DNA of 64,000 nt from Massospora cicadina (GCA_022478985.1 JAKSZP010010600.1:124001-188000); one strand, 5' to 3'. Numbered from the stretch's first letter, positions 20,768 to 32,060 are shown. Program-made: numbers and translations. The notes: a model not told the origin generated them from the sequence alone.

Positions 20768-20848
20768 TAATCGACCAACCATTGTTTCCAGCCACTTCCG
20801 CCCTGCTCTTTGAGGTGGGCGTTGCAGTGGCACCCTCTACCAAATGAA
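20200..20848 (+). pseudogene. Hydrophobic multi-segment ORF in the 5' LTR of D
   Basis: Open stretches in two frames give four hydrophobic segments: DILLAAFTMAFLWW (about 20,250-20,295), YIGWALAVLMVTMAFNVV (about 20,305-20,360), SIWFIFSKLLMVALHQ (about 20,580-20,630) and LLAFWLAFWVL (about 20,683-20,715). HPDWQVSINFF follows. A proline-rich stretch (TTPPTGDLVDTISVVPPPAA) lies between segments 2 and 3. The 3' LTR copy at 26,090-26,660 has the same layout. The NW/DW word after the last segment resembles NWK after the hydrophobic run in the C-family ORFs, and K shows a related proline-rich plus hydrophobic end. Function unknown. Confidence 0.4.
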
Positions 20849-20892
20849 CGTGCAATCAGTAGTTTGCTTTTTGTTGTTCATTTAGTCACTTA

Positions 20893-21927
20893 ATGATTTT
20901 GGGAATAGCCTCTACCTTGGAAAAATTTCTTCAGACCAGCCAAGCTGCGTGGATTGCTACCTCCTCCCCTCCTGATAGCCCAGAGGAAAGTTAACAGATT
21001 CCTTATCTTGAAATAGTCAATCAAGTTCTTGACGCCCTTGTTGAGGTGCAAATGCATTTGACAATTGTGCTTATTAATGCCTCCGCGATATCTCATGCCT
21101 AACAAGGGGTCACTTTATTGGATGCTGTGGAAGGGGACGCCCATCGGTGGGTTAGAGGCCTTCTGTGCTCTTCCTCACAAGCAGGAGATCCCACTTCGCT
21201 GGTTGCTGTTGTATCAGCAGCCTTGAAACCTCCAGTGTCACTCTCAGACCACTTATTCAGATTTCTCTATAATATGGCCAAAGCCCCCAGCTTGGCTTCT
21301 TTGTTCTCTACCTTCCGTGAACTGACCCCCACATTGGACCTCTCTAATGATATGCTTCAGGATATCTTTAGATCAGGTTTGGATTCGGGTTCTGCTCACC
21401 ATGAGGTTTGATCCACCTCAAAAGGAACAATAGATCAAATATGTGGAGCCACAACTACTATTTTTGCCTTCCCCTGCCATGCCTCCCATTATCAAAAAGA
21501 GAGTTTTATGATAGGATTTCCCAATGATGATGCAGACAGAGCGTCTTCCCCCAAACTAGTGGTAGTTCCAACTGCTGATCCTATCACTACCCCTGTGTTT
21601 GGGTTGGCTGATTCCAGTTCACCTATAAATGAATCCATAAAAGCCCAGATAGAGGAAGTTGGCTCTCCCGCCCTCATTCTTCCCATCTTTGCTCCAGGGA
21701 AAGCCCACGACCTTCCCCCTAATTTGCCAGTTATCTATTCAGTTGCAGCAGAAATGGCCATATTTTCCAATAAACAAAACTTCGCTTATTTCTTATTGCC
21801 TATGAAGATTAGTATTGAATTCCACCATGTCTGCTTTGAGGCCCTGGTGGATACCGGAGCCACAGGTTTTTTCATGAGCATCAAGTTAGCCCAACAATTA
21901 GAACTGGACATGGACGCGGGTCCATAA
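20893..21927 (+). pseudogene. gag-pro: gag-protease ORF of element D
   Basis: From an ATG at 20,893 one frame runs to 21,927 with in-frame stops at about 20,992, 21,100 and 21,409. The first part has gag-like words (LDAVEGDAHRWVRGLL, LFSTFRELTPTLDLSNDML). After a linker rich in Ser/Pro/Asp, the protease appears with a normal active site, FEALVDTGATGFFMS (Asp codon 21,850-21,852). No zinc knuckle was seen. The second half of the protease continues in another frame from 22,026 with VFPVILGVGWW, the 'ILG..W' word. Gag and protease are in one frame, so they were probably made as one polyprotein. Confidence 0.8.
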
Positions 21928-22025
21928 GTGATGGTGGCTTCTTCTGCCTCCAAGACCTTGTATGTCATCCGTCAGCCAGTGCCTTTTTGGTACACTAGTT
22001 TATCTTTTGCAATCATTTTTCTGCT

Positions 22026-23040
22026 ATGCTGAACTTGGTATTTCCGGTGATCTTAGGAGTGGGATGGTGGCGCCAACAACATGTTAATATTCACCTGGAA
22101 TCTAACATGTTGTCATTCATTAATGATCAACTGGAAGGTAAATTTCCTCTAATTGACACTATTAAGAAAACTCAAGGTCGCAGCTCTATTACATCCCTCA
22201 TCTCTCCTGTGGGCATACCGGCCAATTTTCCTAAAAGCTTAATGCGCTATTGAAGTATCTTAAACTCAGAAAAGGCAGATCATCGCCTCCCCACACTAGT
22301 TTTGACTGTGTACTTCGTACAACAGTGGAGTTGGTGAATATCAACTGTCTGTTGTATCCCCATACAGCGGAGGAGGAGATTGCGCTCAATTCTTGGTTGG
22401 ACGATATTCTGAAAAAAGGGTGGCTGTTTAAGGAGACCTCGCCAGTTGCGTCCCCCATCGTCTTTACTAAAAAAGCTGATGGTTCCCTCCATCCCTACGT
22501 GGATTATGGTCATATAAACAAAATAATGGTTTCCAATCCCTACCCCCTACCTTTAAGGCAGATGATAAAGCCAAGCAGTTGCCAAATCTCGTGTGTTCTC
22601 CGCTGGATCTTATAAACGCTTTTAACCACATTTGGGTAATGAAAGGGCAAGAATGGTTAACAGCGATCTGGATGAAGTGATGCATTTTAATTCCGCATAA
22701 TGTCCTTTGGGCTGAAAAATGCTCCCGCTACATTTCAATATATGATTGACAATGTACTGGGTGACCTCCAGTTTACTTGCGTGGTTGCATATATTGACAA
22801 CATTCTATTTCACTCCCCGACTCCTGAACAACATGCCATTGACTAGGAAGCGGTTGTGGTCGTCTTGCATTAAGCAGGGTTGTAGTAAGCCTTCCAAATG
22901 CGAGTTCTATAATAAGGAAGTTATCTTTCTCAGGAATCTTGTCTTTAAAGATGGCTATGTGATTCCTCCCAATAAGTTGTATGCTATCTGAGAATGGCTA
23001 GCCCTTACAACCCAGAAACAATTATGGAGTTTCTTGGGAA
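22026..23040 (+). pseudogene. pol: Reverse transcriptase, element D
   Basis: AEEEIALNSWLDDILKKGWL, SPVASPIVFTKKADGSLHPY and DYGHINKIMVSNPYPLPL (22,360-22,560) are RT fingers. SFGLKNAPATFQYMIDNVLG (about 22,700-22,760) is the 'FGL.NAPATFQ' word. The catalytic box reads AYIDNILFHSP, with YIDN (22,790-22,801) instead of YxDD. Frameshifts at about 22,615 and 22,850 and stops near 22,610 split the domain. Confidence 0.85.
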
Positions 23041-23099
23041 CCATTATTTTCTTATAAAAATTTTCCCGGCGCTTTCCCAGCTCGCTGCTCCACTTTATC

Positions 23100-23600
23100 C
23101 TCTTACAGGTAAGAACATTTCATTTTTACTTGACGCACGAATGTCAACAGGCGTTCAAATCAATTAAAGAGGTGTTTTTCCCTCCCATTTTGAAACATGC
23201 AAATCTTGCCATGCCATATATTGTTGCATGTGATGCCTCCTCAGTAGCAGTGGGGGCAGTGTTGCTCAAGAGCACACTGGCTTGAAGCAGTTGCCTATTT
23301 TCCTGGAAGTTTACCTCTATGGAACAGTCTTGGGCCATCTATGACAAGGAGTTGGCAGCCATAGTATGGGCATTAACTCATTGGAGGTATTCTTTACAGG
23401 GTGCTCAACATGAGTTAACGGTCTGCATGGATCACTAGGCTCTCTTGTACCTTTGCGAACCCCAAAAATTGGCACTTTAACAAAGACCAAACCTATTTAG
23501 TCCTGTGCAGTTTTAATTTCAAGTATGAATTTGTGAAAGGTGCGCTTAACATGCTTCCAACTTTCTCAGCTGCAGCCCCTCCCACTGTTCCTCAGATTTG
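23100..23600 (+). pseudogene. pol: RNase H, element D
   Basis: PPILKHANLAMPYIVACDAS is the first part, with Asp in CDASSVAVGAVLL (about 23,190-23,265). SMEQSWAIYDKELAAIVWAL (about 23,317-23,375) carries the Glu. ELTVCMDH then ALLYL keeps the second Asp. NMLPTFSAAA near 23,560 stands where 'N..AD.LSR' is expected. The order and spacing are typical of Ty3 elements. Confidence 0.8.
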
Positions 23601-23819
23601 GAGGAAGCGAACCTCATTACCATGATCCCTGCCACCCAAATCCTGTCGATTGTCCCCCCTGTCATTGCTTCCATCGCTCTGGCTCCTGACGCCCCATTAG
23701 TTGCTCAGGTCTTAGCTAGCCAAATGGCCTGCCCTGAGGGTGTGGATCTGGTTGAGCAGTTGTCCCACCAAAACCATAAACACTCTCTATACTCCTTGGA
23801 GGAGGGTCTCATTTATTTT

Positions 23820-24640
23820 TGGTCATGAATTTGGGTCCCTCCTTCCTTCAGAAATGAGGTATTTCACGCTCATCACGATCCCCCCACAGTTGGTCATACT
23901 AGAATTAAGATATGCATTGACTTGATCAAATGGACCTACAATTGGTTGGGTTTAACAAAAGAACTTCCATCCTGGATCGCCAATTGCATTACTTGTTCTT
24001 GGGCTAAGTCATATTGCTCTGGTAGAAATGGGCTTTTACACCCATTATAGCAGGCGGAGGGTCCATGGACATCAGTGTCCATGGATTTCATTGTCAAACT
24101 CCCTTGTTCTAATGGGTTCATGGTGGTGATGGTGGTGGTGGATTGTTCACTAAATTTTCCCTTTTTATTCCTTGTACTTCTGCAATTACGTTGGAGGAAA
24201 CTGCTCGTCTCTTTGTATGCCATCTGTTCTCAATGTTTGGCCTTCCACAAAAAATCATTAGTGACTGTGGTTCACAGTTCATGGCACGGTTTTAAAGCAA
24301 ACTGTTATCTATCCTAAAAATCTCCCCTTGTCACTCCATGGCATATCATCCCTAGTCCAACAGATAGACCGAGCAAGTTAACCAAGTCCTTGAACAGTAC
24401 CTGCGTTGCTATGCTGCATCTGCAAAGGACACCTGAGCTAACGACCTTCTCCTTGCTCAATTCGCTTATAACAATGGTACTCACGCTCTAATAGGATTTT
24501 CCCCTTACAAAGCGACATTAGGTTAAATCCCTCCTTTTTGGTCAGACCCTGCTTGCGGCCCGAGGTCCAAGCCGCTGCAGATCACGCTGAACATATTGGG
24601 TCACCTCAATCCTTAGTGTGGGAACACCTCATGTAGGCTA
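23820..24640 (+). pseudogene. pol: Integrase, element D
   Basis: The zinc-binding part is HAHHDPPTVGHTRIK then CITCSWAKS (23,860-24,010). The core starts SVSMDFIVKLPCSNGFMVVM (24,070-24,130), the word typical of chromoviruses. The second Asp (SDCG type) lies near 24,250 in VTVVHSSWHG-like shifted sequence. AYHP and TEQVNQVLEQYLRCY (about 24,340-24,415) hold the Glu, and LLAQFAYNNGTHALIGFSPY follows (24,450-24,507). Several stops and a shift near 24,315. Confidence 0.8.
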
Positions 24641-24777
24641 TTGACAACTACAAGAAGATCACAGATTGTAAGCAGCTTCCAGGTCATGACATAATGGTGG
24701 GCTCCTATGGTATGCTCAATACCCATCATTTAAATATGCAAGTAAGCATTTGGGTCTCCGTTTGTTAGAGGAAGTCT

Positions 24778-25104
24778 TTGGCAATGGGTGCTTTTCGGTT
24801 GAAGCTTCCAGCTCATTGGAAACAGCACCCCATCTTCCATGTCTCCCAGTTTTCGCCCTTTAAGGGTACGGTTCCCATGAAATCTGAGCTGATAATCATT
24901 GAAAATGTGGAAGAGGCTGAGGTTGAGAATATCCTGGCATCCCATAAGTCACGTCAGTCCATTCAATATCTCGTGGCATGGAAAGGATATCCAGCTTTCA
25001 AGAACAGCTGGGTCAAGGCTCACGATTGTGCCAACTGGATGGAACTTGTCAAAGCGTTACATGAATCCCACCCTGAAGCTTTACCCCCCCGCCAAAAAAA
25101 GTAG
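24778..25104 (+). pseudogene. pol: Integrase C-terminus with chromodomain, element D
   Basis: This stretch is open for 108 codons. LKLPAHWKQHPIFHVSQFSP is the conserved end of chromovirus integrases. The chromodomain follows with EEAEVENILASHKS (entry strand), QYLVAWKGYPAFKNSWVKAH (the aromatic core with W, Y and W) and a C-terminal helix WMELVKALHESHPEA. A chromodomain binds modified histone tails and can steer integration to silent chromatin; this is known for the family. It ends with TAG 100 bp before the 3' LTR. Confidence 0.9.
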
Positions 25105-25186
25105 CACCCATAATGGCAATCAAGTTGCCCAAGGCGCACAAGAATGTGGCCCTCATGAAGATTCCTGGTGGTGGGGCCCTTCCCTT

Positions 25187-25204
25187 GGAAAAGGGGAAGG
25201 GTAA
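25187..25204 (+). other. Polypurine tract of element D
   Basis: 'ggaaaaggggaagggtaa' ends at the first base of the 3' LTR. This fixes the LTR start at 25,205. Confidence 0.8.
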
Positions 25205-26623
25205 TGTAAGTCCCAGGGAAAGTCCCCTGTGTGTTGATTGGGCTCTGTTCCCATTCCTGATTAAAAGGTATTGAAGAGGGTGGCTGTACCCCATGTTACT
25301 CAGGGCGACCTCGCCCAAGTAGACGAGCTCTGGGTAATAGCCCTTCTGCTTCAGATCCTTCCCCTGGTGCCCACATTCACCTCAGAAGAACTAGTGCATC
25401 TAATTGGGGAAATTTGTGCTGAGATTGCCAAAATTAAATTGATTGGTCCAAAATCAAGTGGGAACAAGCCCAATGATCAGATCACATAGTTGAAAAGGGA
25501 TGAAATACTGATTCATTGGCCGGAATTGCCAACAGTTTTGATTCAGCCAACATTATGCACATTAAAATTAACCCCCTCCTAAAATTGTTGGGGATCATCC
25601 CCAACATGCAGGTACTAGCATCAGACACCATCAATGAGGGTTCAAAGCTCCTTTCCAGCAAATCAGGCATTGTGGCTGATACAACGCTTTTGACTGAATG
25701 AACAGCCCAGAGACTGGGCATGGGTGGGTTTGCATCCTGAACCCATTCTAACCAATTGGGACCACCCCTACATGGGGTGGCCTTGGGGGATCCCCACTGC
25801 TTGTCAGGCCAAACACCATCATTCCAACCTTCTGAAACATAGCCAAGCCTTGGTTTGGGCGTTTGAGGTTGAACTGACAGTGACTCAGCCTGCCTCTGAA
25901 TTCTTCAATGTCAGTTCCCCATGAACTTATCCACCCATTCCCAAATAATTCGCCGGTTAGGTCTAAATTGAGGGTCTCAATCCTGGCTTGTTTCTGCATC
26001 AATCGACCACTACTATTCAGTTTCATTGCACTGAGTAAATTGTTGGTCAATTTTCTTTAGTTTCCTTACAATAAAAATTTGCCTCAAAATTGTCAATTTT
26101 GATTTTATTGATATCCTTCTGGCCGCGTTCCCAATGGCTTTTCTCTGGCGGCCCATCAGCCCTTATATTAGATTGGCTCTACCAGTACTATTGGTCACTA
26201 TGGCCCCCACAGTTGTAATTGGATATAGGGAGCTAGATACTTCTGGCAATTCAACCCCATCAATGCAAACTTTCATCAACAATATACCTGGATCCTGTGG
26301 CCCTACATCCACCATCTTCAATCAAGGATCCGCCCCCTTGTCTCATCAGTTATACAACCCCTCCTAATGGAGACCTTGTAGAAACCATACCTGTGGTGCC
26401 ATCCCCTGCAGCAAGACCTCCAGTGTCTGGGGCAGTCTCTATTTGGTTCATTCTTGGTTTATTATTAACAGCTGCCCTGCACCAACAATTTATCATTTCC
26501 CAATGCCCAGCTTACACAACGTCATACATGCGGCAAGGCCCCTGGCATTCTGGCTTGCTTTTTGGGTAGTTACGCACCCCAACTGGCAGGTTGGTCTAAA
26601 TTTCTTCTGCCGTTTTCATGACA
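25205..26623 (+). repeat. 3' LTR of element D (1419 bp)
   Basis: TGTAAG...CATGACA, paired with 19,343-20,767. It contains the second copy of the hydrophobic ORF region at about 26,090-26,623 (segments LVTMAPTVV, SIWFILGLLLTAALHQ, then an HPNWQVGLNFFC word). Confidence 0.9.
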
Positions 26624-28100
26624 TACTGCCCCTCACCACACAAGGGCTTCGCAAATCTAAACACTGATTAAAAATGTGGGTCTGACCATGATTAGGAGTA
26701 GCTCACGCTACCCCATAAACTGGCATGTGGCCGCCCTGTTTAAATACTGGGCAGCTCGTCTGCATCAGCCAGGACAGAAAATATGCCTCATATTCCCCTT
26801 GCGGGGGAAAAACCTGATGACCCCCAGGTTTAAGGCCCCTGAGGGAGAGAAGCTGAAGCCCTCCCCTTTGTCACCTGCTTTTTTAGCAGAATTATGCTCT
26901 TTGGTCCCTTTTTTGTTCAGAAATCCTTGGAGTTCTTTTGGATATGCTATCACTTTCTTGCATTATTAATTTTTCCATTAGCTGGCTCATGCTAACCAAA
27001 ATGATATCTAGCTGAGCTTCATGCCACTTGGCAAACTGCAACATTTAATTGTAGGCAGGTGCACTGAAGTGCAGCCAACCATAGTTTGCCCCTCTCTTGT
27101 CCTGGGGTCTGCACCTGTGCAACCCCAGCTCGTGGGAAGGCTGTTTGACAGGCACCTTTCCCAACCATACCCCCTCCTGCCCTTATTCTCTCCTCAGGGA
27201 GTGGTAGTCACCCGCATGAACAGGTCGGCACAGTCATCACTACCATCCCACACTTATTTCAGGGCACTACAGTACCTGACCAACGTGCCTATTTGGGTTC
27301 TGGCGATAGCTACTCACCCATGTTTTCACAGTCTTTTCCCCAATTTGCGCCAAGCGGAGGCCCCAGATTACCTTAACTAGTTCACCAGTTACCAATAATC
27401 TTCACATAGCGGTTGTACAAGGAGGTGAAGGTCTATCAGCATCCAGATGCACACCTCAATAGTTATCTCAGCTCATTGGGCCACTAGTAACAGTTATCAT
27501 TTGAGGAATTTATGTTGGGCTTCATGCTTTTCTTTGAAAAAGAATCCAGCAGGTGAGGAGGCGCATGGAGGACCCAGGGGGCCTCCAGGCCCAAGGAGCC
27601 CTTGCTCTCCATCTCTACCGCTGGTTCCTGTTCCACTGAGGGCCTCCTGTTGCACTATAACTTCTGGATTTGCATCACTGTGAATTGTTCGCTCAGCTGT
27701 TGGATACAGCCAAACAAATCAACAAGTTGAGAGTCAGTCACATAGCAAACTTCAGTAGTTCAGTCAAGTAGGGTGGAATAGGCGCGTTCCACTCTCTGGT
27801 TCATGCCAGTTGTTAATTGGATCGTCCTTTGGGCGAATATAGTTTGAAAGTATTATATGAATTCAGTTTCAATTTGGGTAAGGTGGCATTGGATGTCATT
27901 TATCTCCAGACGGTTGCTCAAAATAGCCATTCAATCTATGTGGATGAAATTAGATGCAGCGTTATATAACTCAAGTAGTTGAGAGTGGATCTGGTGGGAA
28001 AACCTATCTGTCGCTACATCTCCATGTGGTGGAGGGCGAGCAACTGCATGTAATGGTGCAAGGCAGGATGCACAAATAGTTGGAGGTACAAATCTGTATG
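26624..28100 (-). pseudogene. gag: gag N-terminal half, element F (5' of insertion D)
   Basis: Minus-strand sequence includes FAKWHEAQLDIILVSMSQL then MEKLIMQESDSISKR (about 26,930-27,045), which looks helical or coiled-coil. Further right LTTGMNQRVERAYSTLLD and CYVTDSQLVDLFGCIQQLSE (about 27,680-27,830) are similar in style. Between them (27,540-27,640) a short collagen-like stretch, GLLGPGGPPGSS, occurs, as in the gag of J (EGPKGSEGPRGPES). No stop-free frame. The assignment to gag is by position between LTR/PBS and the capsid part. Confidence 0.5.
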
Positions 28101-28455
28101 TGTCGCTCATATTTTATTACTCAAAAGCTCTTCTTTGGAATAAAATCATCACTTTTGAATAGTTTGGGTAGAGATGCTACAACTAGTTCTCCCACCAGGG
28201 GTATAACTTCGCCTAGAAGCTCTCAAATTGATTGTGCAACATTGTGATCCTAAAACTGATAAGTTGATTCATTAGGTAACTGAGATAGTTAAAGTCATCG
28301 TCACACAAAACTCAAGTTCTTGCTGTTGAGGTAGTGTCACATCTTGATTGTTGATAGCGACCCATAGGACCAAAAACATATTCTCCTCTATATTGGAAGA
28401 GCTGTCTTTTTAAAGTTATTCATATGGAAGGTAATTCTTCACCAGGAGCCTTATA

Positions 28456-28475
28456 AGGAGCAGGCAGAAAGCACC
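28456..28475 (-). other. Primer-binding site of element F
   Basis: Minus strand 'tggtgctttctgcctgctcc', directly inside the LTR-like block. It matches the J site 'tggtgctccctgcaaggtcc' at most positions. It marks the 5' LTR boundary of F. Confidence 0.5.
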
Positions 28476-28950
28476 AGTTTTATGGACTTCATCATCCTCT
28501 CTGAAGTTCAGGGCCTTCAAAGACTGTTTGATTATTAGTTGAATGCAGTACTAGTGCAATCTCTTATGGAAAGACTTCAATAAGGCAATCTAAACGAAAT
28601 TCTATGATGAGGCTACTATGTTTACTTCGAACAGGCGAGGTCTTCTGTATAAAAACAGGCAAAAATATCACTAGTGAAAATAGGAAAGTTGGAGGTATAT
28701 TATTAGTTAAAATTTGGAGATATTTATAGGCCACCGAGATATTTGGGATCTCCTAGGGTGAGCTTGAATTACTACTAGGAACTAGTAGGTTAAGAAGACC
28801 TCATTGACGATGTGGAAGAAGGCGTAGGCTTTCTTTGAATTTAACTATTTTTTGCCTGAGCAGCTGATTCTGGGGACCTCCAAATGGCAAGGTCTTCACC
28901 AGTTACCTTGGTGCCTTTTGTTAGTAGAATTGACAGATTCTTCCAGAATT
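28476..28950 (-). repeat. 5' LTR of element F (approximate)
   Basis: Minus-strand sequence next to the PBS resembles the end of the J LTR (a 'TTCAAxTxATAAT' word, then 'TxTTTGAAGxxxCC', at similar distances from the PBS). The outer end is not defined; remnant H begins near 28,960. The partner 3' LTR on the left (around 7.3 kb) was not recognised. Confidence 0.4.
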
Positions 28951-28959
28951 TGAGTTTCC

Positions 28960-30950
28960 TTTCGTCCATTTGGGATTTCATTGTCTGATTCAGTCTCAAA
29001 GCTCATTGAGTCAGTGGAGCTTCTATGGCTGAGGTACAATTTGGGTTGTGTTTAAATCCTTCTCACATCCATCTGTTTTTCATGATTCTTGACAACCCCT
29101 GAATGGCAACATGCTTTTGTTGCCATAAAAAAGAGCTTCATCACCACCCCACTCTACATCATGCCGATTAAAAGAAGCCCTTTATTATGGCTTGCATTGT
29201 CTCTTAAATGGCTTTAACTCTATATTTAAAAAGTCATTATGGTGGGAACACTCGTTGTCTTAATTTTTTAGAAAGTTTAGCATATTGAACGTGTGCATGA
29301 GCCATCTATGTTAAAGGGTATGCTTCATCACTTGGTCTTGAATGCGCTGAAGATTGCTTTTAAAGGAGAACTAAACATGTTGTAGTTGAGCGTACTGACC
29401 ACAACTAGCTCATTTATATTGCAAGCCACAAAAGCTAGCACACAGGCTGAAAAGAACTAACCAGGACCTTCTTAACTTTGAATTAGGATATGAGTTTGTT
29501 AAGAGGTCAACTTCAAGCTTGCAAATTATTTGAGCCGTAACCCACTGATGGGCCATGACATAAATGACGACTTTGAACTCTGATTTTCCCCACAGACCAA
29601 GTAATGACATACTCCTAGATTTAACAACGGTAGCTCCATATACATTGTGTACCTAAAACCAAATCTTTGTTACTAGACTACTTAATGTATCTGACACATC
29701 TTTTATGCCTGCTGGTCATGTTGGATAAAACAATAAAGTCTCAATCTCATCTAAATCTAAAGGTTCACTTCTTAATACTGTGTTGCATTACAAAACTTTA
29801 ATCCTAAAGTTAATTACTTACTAATTTAGATAAACTCTGGAAAGGCCTCATTTTGGGGGCCCTACCCTAAAGAAAAGGGTAACCTTTTTCAACTATAAAC
29901 ATGATTTATCTCTTCCCTGAGTTTCCGCGTCATAAGAGAACATAATGATCCTCCTATCATAGAGTACCCTGAAGTGAAAAGTGGTCTTTGATCAAATGTA
30001 TGAATGATTGTATTGGACTTTCAAAGTAATTTCTTTCTTGGTCAGAAAGAATCTAACTTAAAACCACTTTGTTTCTGATAGGACAGAATGAAACTTTCTT
30101 CATTTCCTTTAACAAGCTGATAGCACATGAACCAAACTTTCAATGGACTTCATTGATAGCTTAATCACATCATGAGGGTTTGAAGCCACGATAGTGGTGG
30201 TTGATAGATTCACAATGTGTGACGTATTCCTCCTTGCTTAACATCCACGTCAGTGGATAATATGGCACAGCTCTTTGTTTCCCATGCCTTGTCTTTTTTT
30301 GGTTCCCACATAAGATAGTTAGCGGATAAGAACCTCAATTAATTTTAAAGTTCTTTAAGCCACTATGCGGTATTTTGTTCATCAAGCAATGAGGATCATC
30401 GGCTATATCCACAAATAGATTGGCTTACTGAGGTAATAACTGGTCTCTAGAGTAATAGATTTGCTGTTATACTACTGTCAGCCCACGCTTCATGTTCAGC
30501 AACTCACACTAGCTCATATCCCTATAAAGCTCTTTCAATTCCTAAATGGTAAATAGCCTATTTGCTTCTTTCTAGGGTATAACCATACATTCACCATTGG
30601 GATTAAAATTTAATAGTGTAATTACAGTAGCATTAATTTCCTCTATATTTACAAAATAAGCCCTTATGGGTTAATAAGCAGCTTCTTAAATTTAAAGAAA
30701 ATAGCAAGAGGATTGCTGATAAGAAAGCACCAAGCAATTTTCAAATACCAGATTCTCTATGTTGTTTTGGTAGACACTAAGAACCTACGCCTCAAAGTTA
30801 CATGCCACTAACTAGTCTGCAAAATAATATGGACTTTTTATTGATACCAATTTATTTTTTAAATCTTCCATTTTAATTAATGTTGGAATTTAAGATTCAA
30901 TCAGGAAAAGTACAGATTATAAAGTCAAGCTTAAATTAAGGAAAATGTTA
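28960..30950 (+). mobile_element. Ty3/gypsy remnant H (RNase H and integrase)
   Basis: Plus-strand words in order are EWQHAFVAIKKSFITTPLYI (about 29,097-29,160, RT-RNase H connection), a 'GMLHHLVLNALKIAFKGELNML' type RNase H end (29,315-29,380), FQWTSLIA in place of the 'WtSlDfI' integrase core (30,148-30,175), AQLFVSHALSFFGSHIR (30,256-30,315, 'lF...vf..hG.P') and a C-terminal piece with KIARGLLIRKHQA then DTKNLRLKV (30,695-30,800). Nearly every block is interrupted by stops and the DNA is about two-thirds AT. No LTR was found. It is older than the C-family sequence that abuts it at about 30,985. Confidence 0.65.
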
Positions 30951-30984
30951 CCCTAAGAGTAAATAGAGCTGTTTCCCAATCTGT

Positions 30985-31711
30985 AGTATTGATCATATGT
31001 CAAGAGCATGTCTGTAACGCTCAAATTCCAAGAGCTGAGGGCGGCGATGGCCATTCTCTACTATGTAACCCTTTGCTAAATAAAGGGTAAATAAAACATA
31101 GCTCAGAAGGACGTTGAAAAGAATGGATTAAGTAAAGATAGCATGCATTTGTTTAAAATGGGAACTCTTAAAGGTTGGCAACAGAACTAAATAAATGCAC
31201 ATGAATTACCAAAACAAATGAGTTTCTAATAACCAATGATCAACGAGGAAAGTTGGTCTTGCAGAAACATACTTAAACGCTGGGGGAAGAACTGTCATTT
31301 GGCGGAAGTGGTGCTAAGCCTAGGCTAATCAAAAGGCACATGATACAATTGGCCAGGGTCCTTTAACTCAAGATTATCTGAACTTGAGTTATAGATTGCA
31401 AATTGCCTCGTCCTGACTTAACCATTTTTAAATGGAATGGGCTTTAAAAACCTGTTACACTAGTAACCTTAACGAACCATCTGATTTGAGAACATAGCTG
31501 GAGAATTTTAACGCTCAGGCTGTAACATTGGGCTGAGCATCACAAACATCCCAGGACCAACCTGTGCATATTTCGCCTGTATTCAGCGTTGGTCCAGTGC
31601 ATGTTCTAATTCAGAAAGTCCTTAAAAATTGACCTTTTTATCCTCCTGATGTCCAGCCCTGGTCCTTACAGTCTGTCCCCTCAATTTTGTGATGTATCCA
31701 TGACATTACCT
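30985..31711 (-). repeat. C-family LTR, left copy (3' LTR)
   Basis: Aligns with 38,320-39,053 over about 700 bp, including 'gatcaacgaggaaagttggtctt', 'gggggaaga', 'gcggaagtggt', 'gaccaacct' and the end 'tgacattacc'. A purine-rich stretch (minus-strand CTGGGGGAGGGGTGGA at about 31,733-31,748) lies just inside it and could be the polypurine tract. Confidence 0.8.
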
Positions 31712-31789
31712 TATTGTTCCTTTTGGGGCTCCACCCCTCCCCCAGAGGCTTTCTCCAGGGAAAGGTTCTTGTGGTCAGGGGCCAGCTTC

Positions 31790-32060
31790 ATAATGCGATG
31801 GTCTGATTCAACTTGGGCCATTCAGCCTCAGGGAAACGCTTTTGGAAAACTTCAATTAGATTTTGGGCATGGGCGCAGTCACGTGCTGGCACCTAACAGT
31901 TTAAAGCTGTGTCAAAATACATTCCAGGATACATTGTACTTTTATCCTCTTAAAACTTGGCAGGAGGCTACAATATCTCAATTCCCACTCTGGTGCCCCA
32001 TCAATGAGATAAGCCTCCAGAGTTTCTGGTGAGGGGCCCTCAAAAAACGTAAACTTGCTT
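31790..32060 (-). pseudogene. pol: Chromodomain end of integrase, C-family element
   Basis: Minus-strand codons around 31,830-31,920 give PARDCAHAQNLIEVFQKRFP, which matches the chromodomain tail of D (VKAHDCANWMELVKALHESH) in position of C, A and the helix. A YNVSW word upstream (about 31,945) stands for the core 'YLVxW'. The frame is broken at least twice. This assigns the C family to chromoviruses. Confidence 0.65.

Larger units (their letters stand above)
19343..26623 (+). mobile_element. Ty3 chromovirus D (7.3 kb) with 1.42-kb LTRs
   Basis: Long direct repeats at 19,343-20,767 and 25,205-26,623 flank gag, protease, RT, RNase H, integrase and a chromodomain. A strong polypurine tract lies directly before the 3' LTR. 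The element sits in the gag of F with a near-perfect 5-bp target duplication. The LTRs are closer to each other than those of E, with only a few differences over about 250 bp near 19,920-20,160, so D is probably the younger insertion. Coding frames still contain stops and the RT box reads YIDN. Confidence 0.92.
7300..28950 (-). mobile_element. Ty3/gypsy element F, split by insertions E and D
   Basis: Minus-strand element read in three pieces: 28,950-26,624 (5' LTR, PBS, gag N part), 19,342-16,343 (gag C part with zinc knuckle, protease, dUTPase-like domain, RT) and 9,115-about 7,300 (end of RT, RNase H, integrase). Coding sense continues across both breaks: gag across D, and the RT-to-RNase H junction across E. 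Removing D and E leaves roughly 7.1 kb, a normal size for such an element. The 3' LTR on the left was not delimited. F is older than D and E because both sit inside it. Confidence 0.8.

Noticed and set aside
24120..24142. TGG/GGT trinucleotide-like run
   Set aside because: It encodes the Val/Met-rich beta strand of the D integrase core, not a microsatellite.
27447..27683. Plus-strand Gly-Pro-rich frame (GGPRGPPGPRSPCS)
   Set aside because: Antisense to the gag of element F, where the minus strand itself gives a Gly-Pro stretch at the expected place.
31649..32032. 127-codon plus-strand open frame
   Set aside because: Antisense to the chromodomain/integrase end and part of the LTR of the C-family element.
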